From Firmicutes bacterium UBA5766 (GTDB lineage Bacteria > Bacillota > Desulfotomaculia > Desulfotomaculales > Nap2-2B), in NCBI GenBank assembly GCA_002418775.1, contig DIEU01000042.1, positions 222 to 20,611 on the forward strand: 20,390 nucleotides of DNA. Direction: 5' to 3'. Positions 1 to 5,891 of the stretch are shown here, piece by piece. Within the stretch, counting starts at the first letter, position 1, and the number at the start of each line of letters is the position of its first letter. The notes below the pieces were generated by a model. The model was not told where the DNA came from, did not search any database, and worked only from the letters and a program-made list of their open reading frames with translations. The translations under genes were made by a program, and so were the position numbers.

Positions 1-86
1 TCGCAGAATATGTCCTGCCGGTTAATTCCTCTTGTCACAATGTGATAAATTCCGCTCTCACATCGTTCTCTTGCTTGCCTTGCCAT
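1..86 (-). CDS. RAYT (REP-associated tyrosine transposase), N-terminal part, runs off the left edge
   Basis: Reading the minus strand from an ATG at 86-84 gives 28 open codons that continue past position 1. The peptide begins M-A-R-Q-A-R and contains GIYHIVTRGINRQDIF, which aligns with GIYHLLVRGINREAIF of the complete RAYT at 9754-10524. About 16 of the first 28 residues are identical. This is the conserved N-terminal strand of the Y1/HUH transposase fold; the catalytic HxH and tyrosine would lie outside the window. RAYTs are single-strand transposases that act on REP hairpins. A cluster of family B hairpin repeats lies about 50 bases upstream of its start, which suggests that these are its substrate. 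The family call is firm. Whether the gene is intact cannot be seen here. Confidence 0.8.
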   Translation of the reverse strand, partial: MARQARERCESGIYHIVTRGINRQDIFC

Positions 87-136
87 TGATCATCACGCCT
101 TTAAAATTTCCTTAATTATACACCTCAGTTGCAAAA

Positions 137-272
137 GGAAGCAAGAAGAACGTCCCCATGCTTCACAAGCAGGGCAGGAAGCAAAAAGAACGTCCCTTTG
201 CTTCCCCCATGCTTCCCAGGAAGCAAAAAGAACGTTCCCATGCTTCCCGTCCCCATGCTTCCCATGCTTCCC
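137..272. repeat. REP-like hairpin repeat cluster, family B (three copies plus extra arms)
   Basis: Three 28-29 nt palindromes lie at 137-164, 177-205 and 219-247. The middle copy is perfect: 9-nt arms GGAAGCAAA and TTTGCTTCC around the 11-nt core AAGAACGTCCC. Isolated extra right arms (CCCATGCTTCC type) occur at 206-216, 252-262 and 263-272, so one arm has been amplified. The cluster sits between the minus-strand RAYT start (86) and the Rpn gene. Short apparent reading frames across it are repeat-derived and show no family features. Confidence 0.85.
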
Positions 273-345
273 GATAAAAAAGGATTGTCAGTCTTCCGTT
301 TTCAGTATAAACTGGAATTAATAAACCAAATAGGAGCAATTGCTG

Positions 346-1296
346 GTGAATCCAAGTCAGATCGACCACGATCGCCTTTTTAAAGAATTGCTGGAAGCGT
401 TCTTTGCCGAGTTTATGGAACTTTTCTTCCCAGATGCCTACCAGGCTATTGATTTTACGCATCTTAAATTCCTTCAGCAGGAGGTCTTCACCGACGTTAC
501 CGCCGGGGGAAGGTACGAAGCGGACATCATCGTAGAAACCAGTCTTAAAACGGAACCGGGGCTGATTTTAGTCCACGTGGAACCTCAGGCATATGTCCAG
601 AAAGATTTCAACGAAAGAATGTTCATTTATTTTTCCCGGTTTTACGAAAAATACCGGCGCAAGATCCTGCCCATTGCCGTTTTTAGCTACGATCAGGAGC
701 GCGATGAACCTGACACATTTAATCAGTGTTTCTCTTTTTTAGATGTACTGCTTTTTCACTTCTATAAACTGGAGCTTAAAAAGCTCTCCTGGCGGGATTA
801 TGTCCACCGTGACAACCCCGTAGCGGCAGCTCTTTTAAGTAAAATGGGCTTTTCTGAAGAAGAGAAGGTGCAGGTAAAGCTGGAGTTTTTGCGACTTTTG
901 ACCAGATTAAAACTTGATCCCGCACGGATGGAGCTTATTACCGGCTTTTTTGAGTTCTGCTTTAAATTAAACAGCCAGGAAGAAGAACAGTTATTTCAGG
1001 AACTGGGCAGAATAAACCAAAAGGAGGCTGATTTAATCATGCAGATTACCACCAGTTGGCACGAAAAAGGAAAAATCGAAGGGAAGGCTGAAGGGAAAAT
1101 CGAAGGAAAAATTGAGGCTGTCTGCAAATTCATGGCTCGCAAATTCAACGCTGACACCTGCGAGATAAAGAAAGACATTCAGCGTGTGGCCAGCCCGGAG
1201 CTTCTGGACAGCCTCATGGAAGAACTGTTTGCCGCCAGCACCCTGGAAGAAGCTCAGTCTATCATTAGAAAAATCGTAGGTAAATCCCTTCAGTAG
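346..1296 (+). CDS. Rpn family PD-(D/E)XK nuclease / putative transposase
   Basis: The 316-residue product starts HDRLFKELLEAFFAEFMELF close to the N-terminus, the usual opening of Rpn/PDDEXK-type proteins often labelled 'cytosolic protein' or 'putative transposase'. The likely active site is D60 in EADIIVE followed by E79-x-Q81 in LVHVEPQ, a PD-(D/E)XK variant with Gln in the last position, as in Rpn proteins. Known family members are DNA endonucleases that promote RecA-independent recombination. The C-terminal third has a Lys/Glu-rich GKIEGKAEGKIEGKIE repeat, common in this family and probably helical. I choose GTG 346 because AGGAG at 332-336 is 9 nt away; TTG at 340 would leave only 3 nt. 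A weak promoter (TTGTCA 285-290, TATAAA 306-311, 15-nt gap) is possible. The gene is bracketed by direct repeats, a hint of mobility. Native target unknown. Confidence 0.8.
   Translation: MNPSQIDHDRLFKELLEAFFAEFMELFFPDAYQAIDFTHLKFLQQEVFTDVTAGGRYEADIIVETSLKTEPGLILVHVEPQAYVQKDFNERMFIYFSRFYEKYRRKILPIAVFSYDQERDEPDTFNQCFSFLDVLLFHFYKLELKKLSWRDYVHRDNPVAAALLSKMGFSEEEKVQVKLEFLRLLTRLKLDPARMELITGFFEFCFKLNSQEEEQLFQELGRINQKEADLIMQITTSWHEKGKIEGKAEGKIEGKIEAVCKFMARKFNADTCEIKKDIQRVASPELLDSLMEELFAASTLEEAQSIIRKIVGKSLQ
1069..1116 (+). repeat. in-frame 12-nt tandem repeat within the Rpn gene
   Basis: Four 12-nt units encode G-K-(I/A)-E four times (residues 242-257). The units have drifted at silent and one non-silent position. 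In-frame GKxE expansions are typical of the linker before the last helices of Rpn-like proteins and can change copy number by slippage. Confidence 0.8.
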
Positions 1297-1303
1297 GTCT
1301 ATG

Positions 1304-1345
1304 CACAAACAGGGCGGGAAGCAAAAAGAACGTCCCCATGCTTCC
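1304..1345. repeat. family B hairpin repeat, second member of a 42-nt direct repeat around the Rpn gene
   Basis: The segment matches 164-205 at 38 of 42 positions, in the same orientation. It consists of a CACAA(A/G)CAGGGC lead-in followed by a full family B palindrome at 1317-1345. It begins 8 nt after the Rpn stop codon. The shared lead-in shows that the repeated unit is longer than the palindrome itself. Confidence 0.8.
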
Positions 1346-1401
1346 TTAGAATGTCCCCTTGTTTGGAAAGGAAATTCCTGCTTGAATTTTGAGGGTAGTA
1401 G

Positions 1402-1430
1402 TTGACGCTGCTATTATTTGTGTATATAAT
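1402..1430 (+). promoter_or_regulatory. sigma-A type promoter of infC-rpmI-rplT
   Basis: TTGACG at 1402-1407 and a perfect TATAAT at 1425-1430 are separated by 17 nt. Transcription should start near 1437, about 150 nt upstream of the infC start, leaving room for the structured leader. Confidence 0.85.
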
Positions 1431-1450
1431 TTAAAGAAATGTAAAAGTGA

Positions 1451-1560
1451 TGCGAAGCAGAAGCCAACCGCTTCTCACCTTAAAGCGCCTTGCGGGCTGC
1501 AAGTAAGGTAAGAAATATTTTCTTAGCGTGTAAGCGGGGACAGGTGTTGCCGCTTTTTGT
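1451..1560 (+). promoter_or_regulatory. L20-type ribosomal protein leader of the infC operon, with intrinsic terminator
   Basis: Three stems can be drawn. The first is AGAAGC (1459-1464) with GCTTCT (1470-1475). The second is ACCTTA (1477-1482) with TAAGGT (1504-1509), enclosing CTTGC/GCAAG (1489-1493/1499-1503). The third is a terminator, AAGCGG (1532-1537) with CCGCTT (1550-1555), followed by TTTGTTTTTATT. CACCT at 1476-1480 can instead pair with AGGTG at 1542-1546, giving a competing fold. In Firmicutes, L20 binds such a leader and favours early termination, so excess L20 represses its own operon. The position directly before infC and the folds support this role; L20 binding itself is inferred. 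Confidence 0.65.
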
Positions 1561-1590
1561 TTTTATTAAAATCTCCAGGAGGTTGTAAAT

Positions 1591-2127
1591 ATTATCAAAG
1601 ACTTCCGTGTCAATGAAGAGATCAAGGTAAAAGAAGTAAGAATGGTGGACTCGGACGGCAATCAACTGGGAATCATGTCCCTGGCCGGCGCACTTCGCCT
1701 GGCCGAGGAAAAAGAGAAGGACCTGGTGGAGATTGCGCCGCAGGCAAAGCCGCCGGTATGCCGCTTGATGGACTACGGTAAGTACAAGTACGAACAGAGC
1801 AAAAGGGAAAAAGAAGCCCGCAAAAAGCAGCACATCGTCAGCATCAAGGAAATTAAATTGAGGCCTGGAATCGAGGAGCATGACTTTCTAGTCAAGGCAA
1901 ACAATGTGGCCCGCTTCTTAAAAGACGGGGACAAGGTTAAAGCCACAATCATGTTCCGGGGACGGGAAATTGTCCACCCCCGCCTGGGACAGAATATTTT
2001 GGACCGCCTTGCCGAACATGTTAAGGATTTCTCCACGATAGAAAGGCATGCCAAGCTTGAAGGCAAAAATATGATTATGATCCTGGCGCCGAAGCAAGAA
2101 ATCAGGCAGGAATCAAAACAGCAGTAG
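1591..2127 (+). CDS. infC: translation initiation factor IF-3
   Basis: IF-3 binds the 30S subunit, keeps 50S away and checks the start codon and initiator tRNA. The product (178 residues from the ATT) opens I-I-K-D-F-R-V-N-E-E, the typical IF-3 N-terminus, and contains the signature PQAKPPVCRLMDYGKYKYEQ of the N domain, the lysine-rich linker and the C domain (KVKATIMFRGREI). The start is ATT at 1591: AGGAGGT at 1577-1583 is 7 nt upstream and the conserved N-terminal residues lie before the first ATG (1642). IF-3 rejects non-canonical start codons, so an ATT start lets IF-3 repress its own translation, as known in other bacteria. It is the first gene of the infC-rpmI-rplT operon. Confidence 0.97.
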   Translation: MIKDFRVNEEIKVKEVRMVDSDGNQLGIMSLAGALRLAEEKEKDLVEIAPQAKPPVCRLMDYGKYKYEQSKREKEARKKQHIVSIKEIKLRPGIEEHDFLVKANNVARFLKDGDKVKATIMFRGREIVHPRLGQNILDRLAEHVKDFSTIERHAKLEGKNMIMILAPKQEIRQESKQQ

Positions 2128-2175
2128 ATAAAAGCAGCGGTAGAAAAAAACAGCAGTAGAAAAGAGGTATTCATC

Positions 2176-2370
2176 TTGCCAAAAATCAAAACTCACCGGG
2201 GCGCGGCAAAACGCATAAAAAAAACCGCCTCGGGTAAGTTCAAGGCTTTTCATGCATTTCGCAGCCACCTTCTGGGATGCAAGAGTCCCCACCGTAAAAG
2301 AAGGCTGCGCAAATCAATTCTGGTCAGCCCCGTGGATATAAGAAAAGCACGCCGGCTGTTGCCATCCTAA
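2176..2370 (+). CDS. rpmI: 50S ribosomal protein L35 (bL35)
   Basis: The 64-residue basic protein has the L35 pattern: PKIKTHRGAAKRIKKTASGK at the start, then HLLGCKSPHRKRRLRK. It is a small structural protein of the 50S subunit, of normal family length. The start is TTG at 2176, with GAGGT at 2163-2167. The 48-nt gap after infC contains near-repeats of CAGCAGTAGA, which look like slippage duplication of the 3' end of infC. Co-transcription with infC and rplT is expected. Confidence 0.97.
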   Translation: MPKIKTHRGAAKRIKKTASGKFKAFHAFRSHLLGCKSPHRKRRLRKSILVSPVDIRKARRLLPS

Positions 2371-2399
2371 AAAAAGAATCTACGGGAGGGGTTTTATAA

Positions 2400-2759
2400 A
2401 TGCCACGTGCAAACAGCAGTGTGATATCCCATGCAAGGCACAAAAAAGTCTTAAAACTTGCCAAGGGATACCGGGGTTCAAAAAGTAAATTATTCAGGGT
2501 AGCAAAGGAACAGGTTATGAAGTCCCTGTCCTATGCATACCGGGACCGCAAGGTCAGAGCCAGAAACTTCCGACGTTTATGGATCGCGCGCATCAATGCC
2601 GCGGCACGGATTAACGGCCTTTCATACAGCAAGTTTATCAACGGTTTGCATAAGGCGGGAGTGGAAATAAACAGAAAGATGCTGGCCGACCTGGCGGTCA
2701 ACGACGCAAAGGCTTTCGACCAGCTTGTCGATGTAGCCAAATCCAGCCTTAGGGCATAA
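2400..2759 (+). CDS. rplT: 50S ribosomal protein L20 (bL20)
   Basis: The 119-residue product is a full-length L20: PRANSSVISHARHKKVLKLA, then KGYRGSKSKLFRVAKEQV and the C-terminal globular part (GLSYSKFINGLHKAGVEINRKMLADLAV). L20 is needed early in 50S assembly, and in Firmicutes it is the repressor that binds the operon leader; such a leader is present at 1451-1560. The ribosome binding site GGGAGGGG ends about 8 nt before the ATG. Confidence 0.98.
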   Translation: MPRANSSVISHARHKKVLKLAKGYRGSKSKLFRVAKEQVMKSLSYAYRDRKVRARNFRRLWIARINAAARINGLSYSKFINGLHKAGVEINRKMLADLAVNDAKAFDQLVDVAKSSLRA

Positions 2760-2802
2760 AAACGGACATCCGGCAAAACGAAACGAAACACAAGATAAAT
2801 CG

Positions 2803-2832
2803 GCGCTGACGGTTAAAGTCGGCGCACTGTTT
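2803..2832 (+). terminator. possible terminator after rplT
   Basis: GCGCTGAC (2803-2810) and GTCGGCGC (2818-2825) form an 8-bp stem with one T-G wobble and a 7-nt loop. Only ACTGTTTTG follows, so the U-tract is weak. It may attenuate rather than stop transcription into the potassium gene. Confidence 0.45.
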
Positions 2833-2844
2833 TGTAAAGATGAA

Positions 2845-2868
2845 AAAAGGTTGGGGAAAAGGTTGGGG
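2845..2868. repeat. exact 12-nt tandem duplication before the KtrA-like gene
   Basis: AAAAGGTTGGGG occurs twice back to back, at 2845-2856 and 2857-2868, ending 8 nt before the ATG at 2877. It places two purine-rich, ribosome-binding-like stretches in the translation initiation region. Confidence 0.8.
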
Positions 2869-2876
2869 ATTAAGGC

Positions 2877-3521
2877 ATGAAACAATTTGCCGTAATTGGC
2901 CTGGGCCGGTTCGGGGAAAGCGTGGCAAAGACGCTTGCAAAAATGGGACACGAGGTCCTGGCGGTCGATGACAACGAAGAAATCGTCAACAGCATTGCCG
3001 AGGAAGTCACCTACGCAGTGCAGGCTAATGTACTGGATGAACGGGCGCTCAAGTCATTGGGGCTTCGCAATTTTGATACGGTAATCGTTGCTATCGGGCA
3101 TGAGGTTAAAGCAAGCATTCTGGTTACAGTAATGCTTAAGGAAATGGGTGTCGGCAAAATAGTGGCCAAGGCCAATGACGAACTTCACGGCAGGGTGCTC
3201 CAGAAGGTCGGGGCCGATTTAGTGGTCTTTCCTGAGCGTGAGATGGGTATAAGAGTTGCCCACTCCCTGGCCTCCCGCAATATTATCGACCAGATCCACC
3301 TCTCGCCGGAGTACAGTATTGCTGAAATGGTTGCCCCGTCCAGTTTTATCGGCAAGTCACTGCTGGAATCCGCCATGCGCCAGAAGCACGGCATTACCGT
3401 AATGGCCATCCGCCGCGGCGATGAACTGATTATTTCTCCTGACGCAAACCAGGTTGTCCAAAAAGAGGACATACTGCTGGTTATCGGCAGCGACGCCAAA
3501 CTGGAAAGCATCGGAGGGTAA
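2877..3521 (+). CDS. KtrA/TrkA-family potassium uptake regulatory subunit (RCK domain protein)
   Basis: The product is a cytosolic regulatory subunit that binds nucleotide and gates a membrane potassium transporter. The N-terminal RCK_N domain (about 1-125) has the Rossmann motif G8-L-G-R-F-G13 and acidic D31/D32 at the end of the second strand, which contacts the ribose. An RCK_C domain follows (about 135-214; IAEMVAPSSFIGKSLLESAM, then DILLVIGSD). At 214 residues with one RCK pair it matches KtrA rather than the double-length TrkA. No membrane partner (KtrB/TrkH) is adjacent. It ends 6 nt before the RNA methyltransferase, suggesting co-transcription. Confidence 0.92.
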   Translation: MKQFAVIGLGRFGESVAKTLAKMGHEVLAVDDNEEIVNSIAEEVTYAVQANVLDERALKSLGLRNFDTVIVAIGHEVKASILVTVMLKEMGVGKIVAKANDELHGRVLQKVGADLVVFPEREMGIRVAHSLASRNIIDQIHLSPEYSIAEMVAPSSFIGKSLLESAMRQKHGITVMAIRRGDELIISPDANQVVQKEDILLVIGSDAKLESIGG

Positions 3522-3527
3522 TTTTCG

Positions 3528-4331
3528 ATGCCAGTCAACAGCCTGCAGAACCCCCTGGTTAAATATATCAGCCGCCTCTGCCGCCCCCGTTTTGGAAAGA
3601 AAGAGGGCAGGTTCGTCATCGAAGGCAGCCTGATGGTCAGTGAGGCTCTCCAGTACAGCTGGCCGGTGGAGCAAATAGTCTGCACGCCTGCCTGGCAGGA
3701 AAGTAACCGGGGAAGGTTGATTCAGAAGTCGGCGAACGCCGCCGGCGTTGAACCCGTCCAGGTAAGTCAGGAGGTCTTTAAAAAGCTTTCCGCAACTGAA
3801 ACCCCCCAGGGGGTTTTGGCCGTTCTTAGGCGCAGGGAAAAAGAGTTGGATCAGCTGGCTTGTGAAAAGCCGACGCTGGTTGTTCTTGTCGACGGGGTGC
3901 AGGACCCCGGCAATGTCGGCGCCATTATCCGCAGCGCCGACGCCGCCGGGGCCCAGGGCGTAATTCTGCTCAAAGGAACAGCCGACCTGTACAACCCGAA
4001 GACTTTAAGGGCAACTATGGGTTCCCTTTTCCACATTCCCGTAATCGAAGTTGAATCAATCGGCGAAGCGCAGCGTTTTGCAAAAACAGCCGGCCTGCAG
4101 CTTATCGCTGGATCCCCGTCCGCAAAGCAGACTGTTATCTCCTGCAACCTCAGGGCGCCCACCATTATAGCTGTGGGAAGCGAATCGGGCGGCTGCTCTG
4201 AAGAATTGTTAAACATTTGTGATTTTATAGTAAATATTCCCATGCCGGGACTGGCGGAGTCCTTAAACGCGGCGGTTGCTGTGTCGATAATACTATATGA
4301 AGCAGTCCGGCAGCGTTTTTTATCACCTTAA
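3528..4331 (+). CDS. TrmH/SpoU family RNA methyltransferase (YsgA-like)
   Basis: This SPOUT-class enzyme would transfer a methyl group from S-adenosylmethionine to a ribose 2'-O in rRNA or tRNA. An N-terminal substrate-binding region (about 1-110, with RPRFGKKEGRFVIEG) precedes the knotted SPOUT domain. Motif 1 is DGVQDPGNVGAIIRSADAAG (122-141, with N129 and R135), motif 2 is IIAVGSESGG, and motif 3 is MPGLAESLNAAVAVSI from residue 239. Length 267 is normal. The same gene precedes pheS in Bacillus, which supports a YsgA-like assignment; the exact modified nucleotide cannot be read from sequence. The start is ATG 3528, with GGAGG at 3511-3517 overlapping the end of the upstream gene. Confidence 0.92.
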   Translation: MPVNSLQNPLVKYISRLCRPRFGKKEGRFVIEGSLMVSEALQYSWPVEQIVCTPAWQESNRGRLIQKSANAAGVEPVQVSQEVFKKLSATETPQGVLAVLRRREKELDQLACEKPTLVVLVDGVQDPGNVGAIIRSADAAGAQGVILLKGTADLYNPKTLRATMGSLFHIPVIEVESIGEAQRFAKTAGLQLIAGSPSAKQTVISCNLRAPTIIAVGSESGGCSEELLNICDFIVNIPMPGLAESLNAAVAVSIILYEAVRQRFLSP

Positions 4332-4335
4332 TTTG

Positions 4336-4364
4336 TTGTTTTAGAAAATCGCTTGTGATATAAT
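4336..4364 (+). promoter_or_regulatory. sigma-A type promoter in the gap before pheS
   Basis: TTGTTT (4336-4341) and TATAAT (4359-4364) are 17 nt apart, and TGA directly before the -10 gives an extended TGn element. Transcription should begin near 4371, about 400 nt upstream of pheS. A long untranslated RNA is therefore made before the gene. Confidence 0.75.
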
Positions 4365-4512
4365 TGGCCCGTAGGTTAACAAAAAAGACATCTTGAGGTC
4401 CCCAAAAATTATGGAAGGGTCGTGAACTTATGTTTTTTCCCGCCGAGTTTTTTTGGAGGCTTTTCGTAGCAACGGGTTCTGTTAAGGCCTATATCCTTTA
4501 CAGGAGGTACGC

Positions 4513-4623
4513 ATTGCATTAAATATATTGATGTGTGAGATATGCTTAAATAAGGTATGCCCGCCTGCCAAGAGAAATATTTCCAATATTTCCAAAATGA
4601 ACATACTATTATATTTTAACTGA
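4513..4623 (+). CDS. possible 36-codon leader ORF (ATT start)
   Basis: A consensus ribosome binding site AGGAGGT (4502-4508) lies 4 nt before ATT at 4513. An open frame continues from there through an in-frame ATG at 4531 and ends at TGA 4621-4623, just before the terminator. The peptide begins I-A-L-N-I-L-M-C-E-I-C and has three Cys in a CxxC-x4-C pattern. It is not Phe-rich (one Phe codon, near the end), so a classical Phe attenuator peptide is unlikely. The strong ribosome binding site with no other gene is the main support. The ATG is about 22 nt away, too far to use the site well. Low confidence that it is translated. Confidence 0.25.
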   Translation: MALNILMCEICLNKVCPPAKRNISNISKMNILLYFN

Positions 4624-4636
4624 GAATGGCCTTAAA

Positions 4637-4660
4637 ACAGTCCCTAGTGGATGTTTTTTT
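4637..4660 (+). terminator. intrinsic terminator upstream of pheS
   Basis: ACA-TCC (with one bulged G; 4637-4643) pairs with GGATGT (4649-4654), with loop CTAGT, followed by six T and then ATTTTT. It would end the leader RNA unless antitermination occurs. No second promoter before pheS is obvious, so read-through control is plausible. Confidence 0.6.
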
Positions 4661-4680
4661 ATTTTTGGATAATCTTTATA

Positions 4681-4749
4681 AATATTGATAAATGTTGATA
4701 ATTACTGATATATCTGATAATAGCTGATAAATATTCATATATATTCATA
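4681..4749. repeat. seven-unit, about 10-bp phased TGATA/TCATA array before pheS
   Basis: TGATA occurs at 4686-4690, 4696-4700, 4706-4710, 4715-4719 and 4725-4729, and TCATA at 4735-4739 and 4745-4749. Spacings are 10, 10, 9, 10, 10 and 10 nt, close to one DNA helical turn. The array is almost purely A+T and ends just before the pheS ribosome binding site (GGGTGA, 4755-4760). It could be bent DNA, a protein-binding array or an unstructured AU-rich leader. Confidence 0.8.
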
Positions 4750-4769
4750 AAAAAGGGTGACGAAGTGTT

Positions 4770-5792
4770 TTGAAAGAGAAATTACAAAAGATTGCTGCCG
4801 AAGCTGTAAACCTGCTGTCTTCATCGCAAGATCTTGAGGAAATCGAAAAGATCCGCGTCCGTTTTCTGGGCAGAAAGGGAGAGCTTACCCAGGTACTGCG
4901 GGGTATGGGGGCGCTTGATGAAAAAGACAGGCCGCGCATCGGACAGCTGGCCAACGAGATAAGGGCCAGAATTGAGGAGGAACTAACCGGACGCACGGCG
5001 CTGGTCAAAGAAAAAACAATCCGCTCCCGCTTGCTGGAAGAGGCGCTAGACATAAGCCTGCCGGGAACGGCGCCGGCGCACGGCAGAATTCACCCCATCA
5101 CCAGGGTCAGGCGCCAGATGGAGGATATTTTCCTAGGTCTCGGATTTGAAATTGCCGAAGGTCCCGAAATTGAGCTGGACTATTATAATTTTGAAGCCCT
5201 CAACTTTCCCAAAGATCACCCGGCCAGAGACATGCAGGATACTTTCTTTATCGGAGAGGAATTTTTGCTGCGCACGCATACTTCACCTGTTCAGGTACGG
5301 ACAATGGAGCGGACTGCTCCCGCTCTCCCGGTTAAGATTATTTCGCCAGGCAAGGTTTATAGGCGGGATGACGACGCCACCCATTCGCCCATGTTCCAAC
5401 AGGTGGAAGGATTGCTAATCGATACAAGAATTACTTTTGGCGACCTGAAGGGAATTCTGGATCTCTTTGTCAAAGAAATGTTCGGGACGGCGACGCTGAC
5501 CCGCTTCAGGGCCAGTTTCTTCCCGTTCACGGAACCGAGCGCGGAGGTTGACATCTCCTGCGTGATGTGCGGCGGCTGCGGGTGCAGGGTCTGCTCACAG
5601 ACAGGCTGGCTGGAAATTCTGGGCTGCGGCTCCGTCCACCCCAGGGTGCTGGAGATGTCCGGCTATAACCCGGAGGAAGTCACCGGCTTCGCTTTTGGCA
5701 TGGGCGTGGAAAGAGTGGCCATGCTTAAATACGGGATTGACGATATCCGTTTGTTTTACGATAACGACCTTCGCTTTCTCAACCAGTTTTAG
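4770..5792 (+). CDS. pheS: phenylalanyl-tRNA synthetase alpha subunit
   Basis: The catalytic subunit of the (alpha-beta)2 enzyme charges tRNA-Phe with phenylalanine. The N-terminal coiled coil (about 1-85) binds tRNA. Class II motif 2 is YRRDDDATHSPMFQQVEG from residue 197, and motif 3 is GFAFGMGVERVAMLKYG from residue 306. The CxxCGGxGCxxC stretch and GWLEILGCGSVHP are typical of PheS. Length 340 is normal. The start is TTG at 4770, with GGGTGA 9 nt upstream; the nearby GTG at 4766 hits a stop at once. It is followed 99 nt later by pheT, with one family C hairpin repeat in the gap. Control is probably through the unusual upstream leader. Confidence 0.98.
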   Translation: MKEKLQKIAAEAVNLLSSSQDLEEIEKIRVRFLGRKGELTQVLRGMGALDEKDRPRIGQLANEIRARIEEELTGRTALVKEKTIRSRLLEEALDISLPGTAPAHGRIHPITRVRRQMEDIFLGLGFEIAEGPEIELDYYNFEALNFPKDHPARDMQDTFFIGEEFLLRTHTSPVQVRTMERTAPALPVKIISPGKVYRRDDDATHSPMFQQVEGLLIDTRITFGDLKGILDLFVKEMFGTATLTRFRASFFPFTEPSAEVDISCVMCGGCGCRVCSQTGWLEILGCGSVHPRVLEMSGYNPEEVTGFAFGMGVERVAMLKYGIDDIRLFYDNDLRFLNQF

Positions 5793-5843
5793 AGTAGGAT
5801 TAGGGGGCATTAAAATTCATCTATACAGGGGAGGGCTATGCCT

Positions 5844-5875
5844 TTAGCAAGCAAGAACCGTCCCTATTTGCCTAA
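5844..5875. repeat. REP-like hairpin repeat, family C, between pheS and pheT
   Basis: Imperfect arms TTAGCAA (5844-5850) and TTTGCCTAA (5867-5875) flank AAGAACCGTCCC, the core shared with the other families. It sits immediately before the pheT ribosome binding site (AAGGAGGT, 5874-5881), so a hairpin here could affect translation of pheT. Confidence 0.65.
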
Positions 5876-5891
5876 GGAGGTTTAATGAGTT

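Larger units (their letters stand above)
4371..4660 (+). ncRNA. candidate structured leader or small RNA upstream of pheS, type unknown
   Basis: From the predicted start, a three-way junction can be drawn. P1 is TTAACA (4376-4381) with TGTTAA (4480-4485). P2 is AAAAAAgACAT (4381-4391; A4381 serves only one helix) with ATGTTTTTT (4430-4438), extended by an imperfect helix. P3 is CCCG (4439-4442) with CGGG (4473-4476). A small hairpin, TCCT/AGGA (4494-4497/4502-4505), covers part of a strong AGGAGGT. The RNA would end at the terminator at 4637-4660. I do not find the T-box sequence AGGGTGG-ACCGCG that often controls pheS in Firmicutes, nor 6S, tmRNA, RNase P or SRP signatures. It may be a pheST leader or a separate small RNA. 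Confidence 0.45.

Noticed and set aside
35..45. TCACA-A-TGTGA palindrome as a regulator binding site
   Set aside because: It falls inside codons of the minus-strand RAYT (Y-H-I-V-T), so coding explains it.
129..462. Open frames across the family B repeat cluster, both strands
   Set aside because: They consist of translated repeats or overlap the start of the Rpn gene on the opposite strand; no independent coding evidence.
4371..4660. 6S RNA
   Set aside because: Size and promoter would allow it, but I could not draw the long closing stem with a central open bubble; the folds I see form a three-way junction instead.
4371..4769. Phe-specific T-box riboswitch before pheS
   Set aside because: Expected from other Firmicutes, but the AGGGTGG-ACCGCG T-box core is not present before the terminator.
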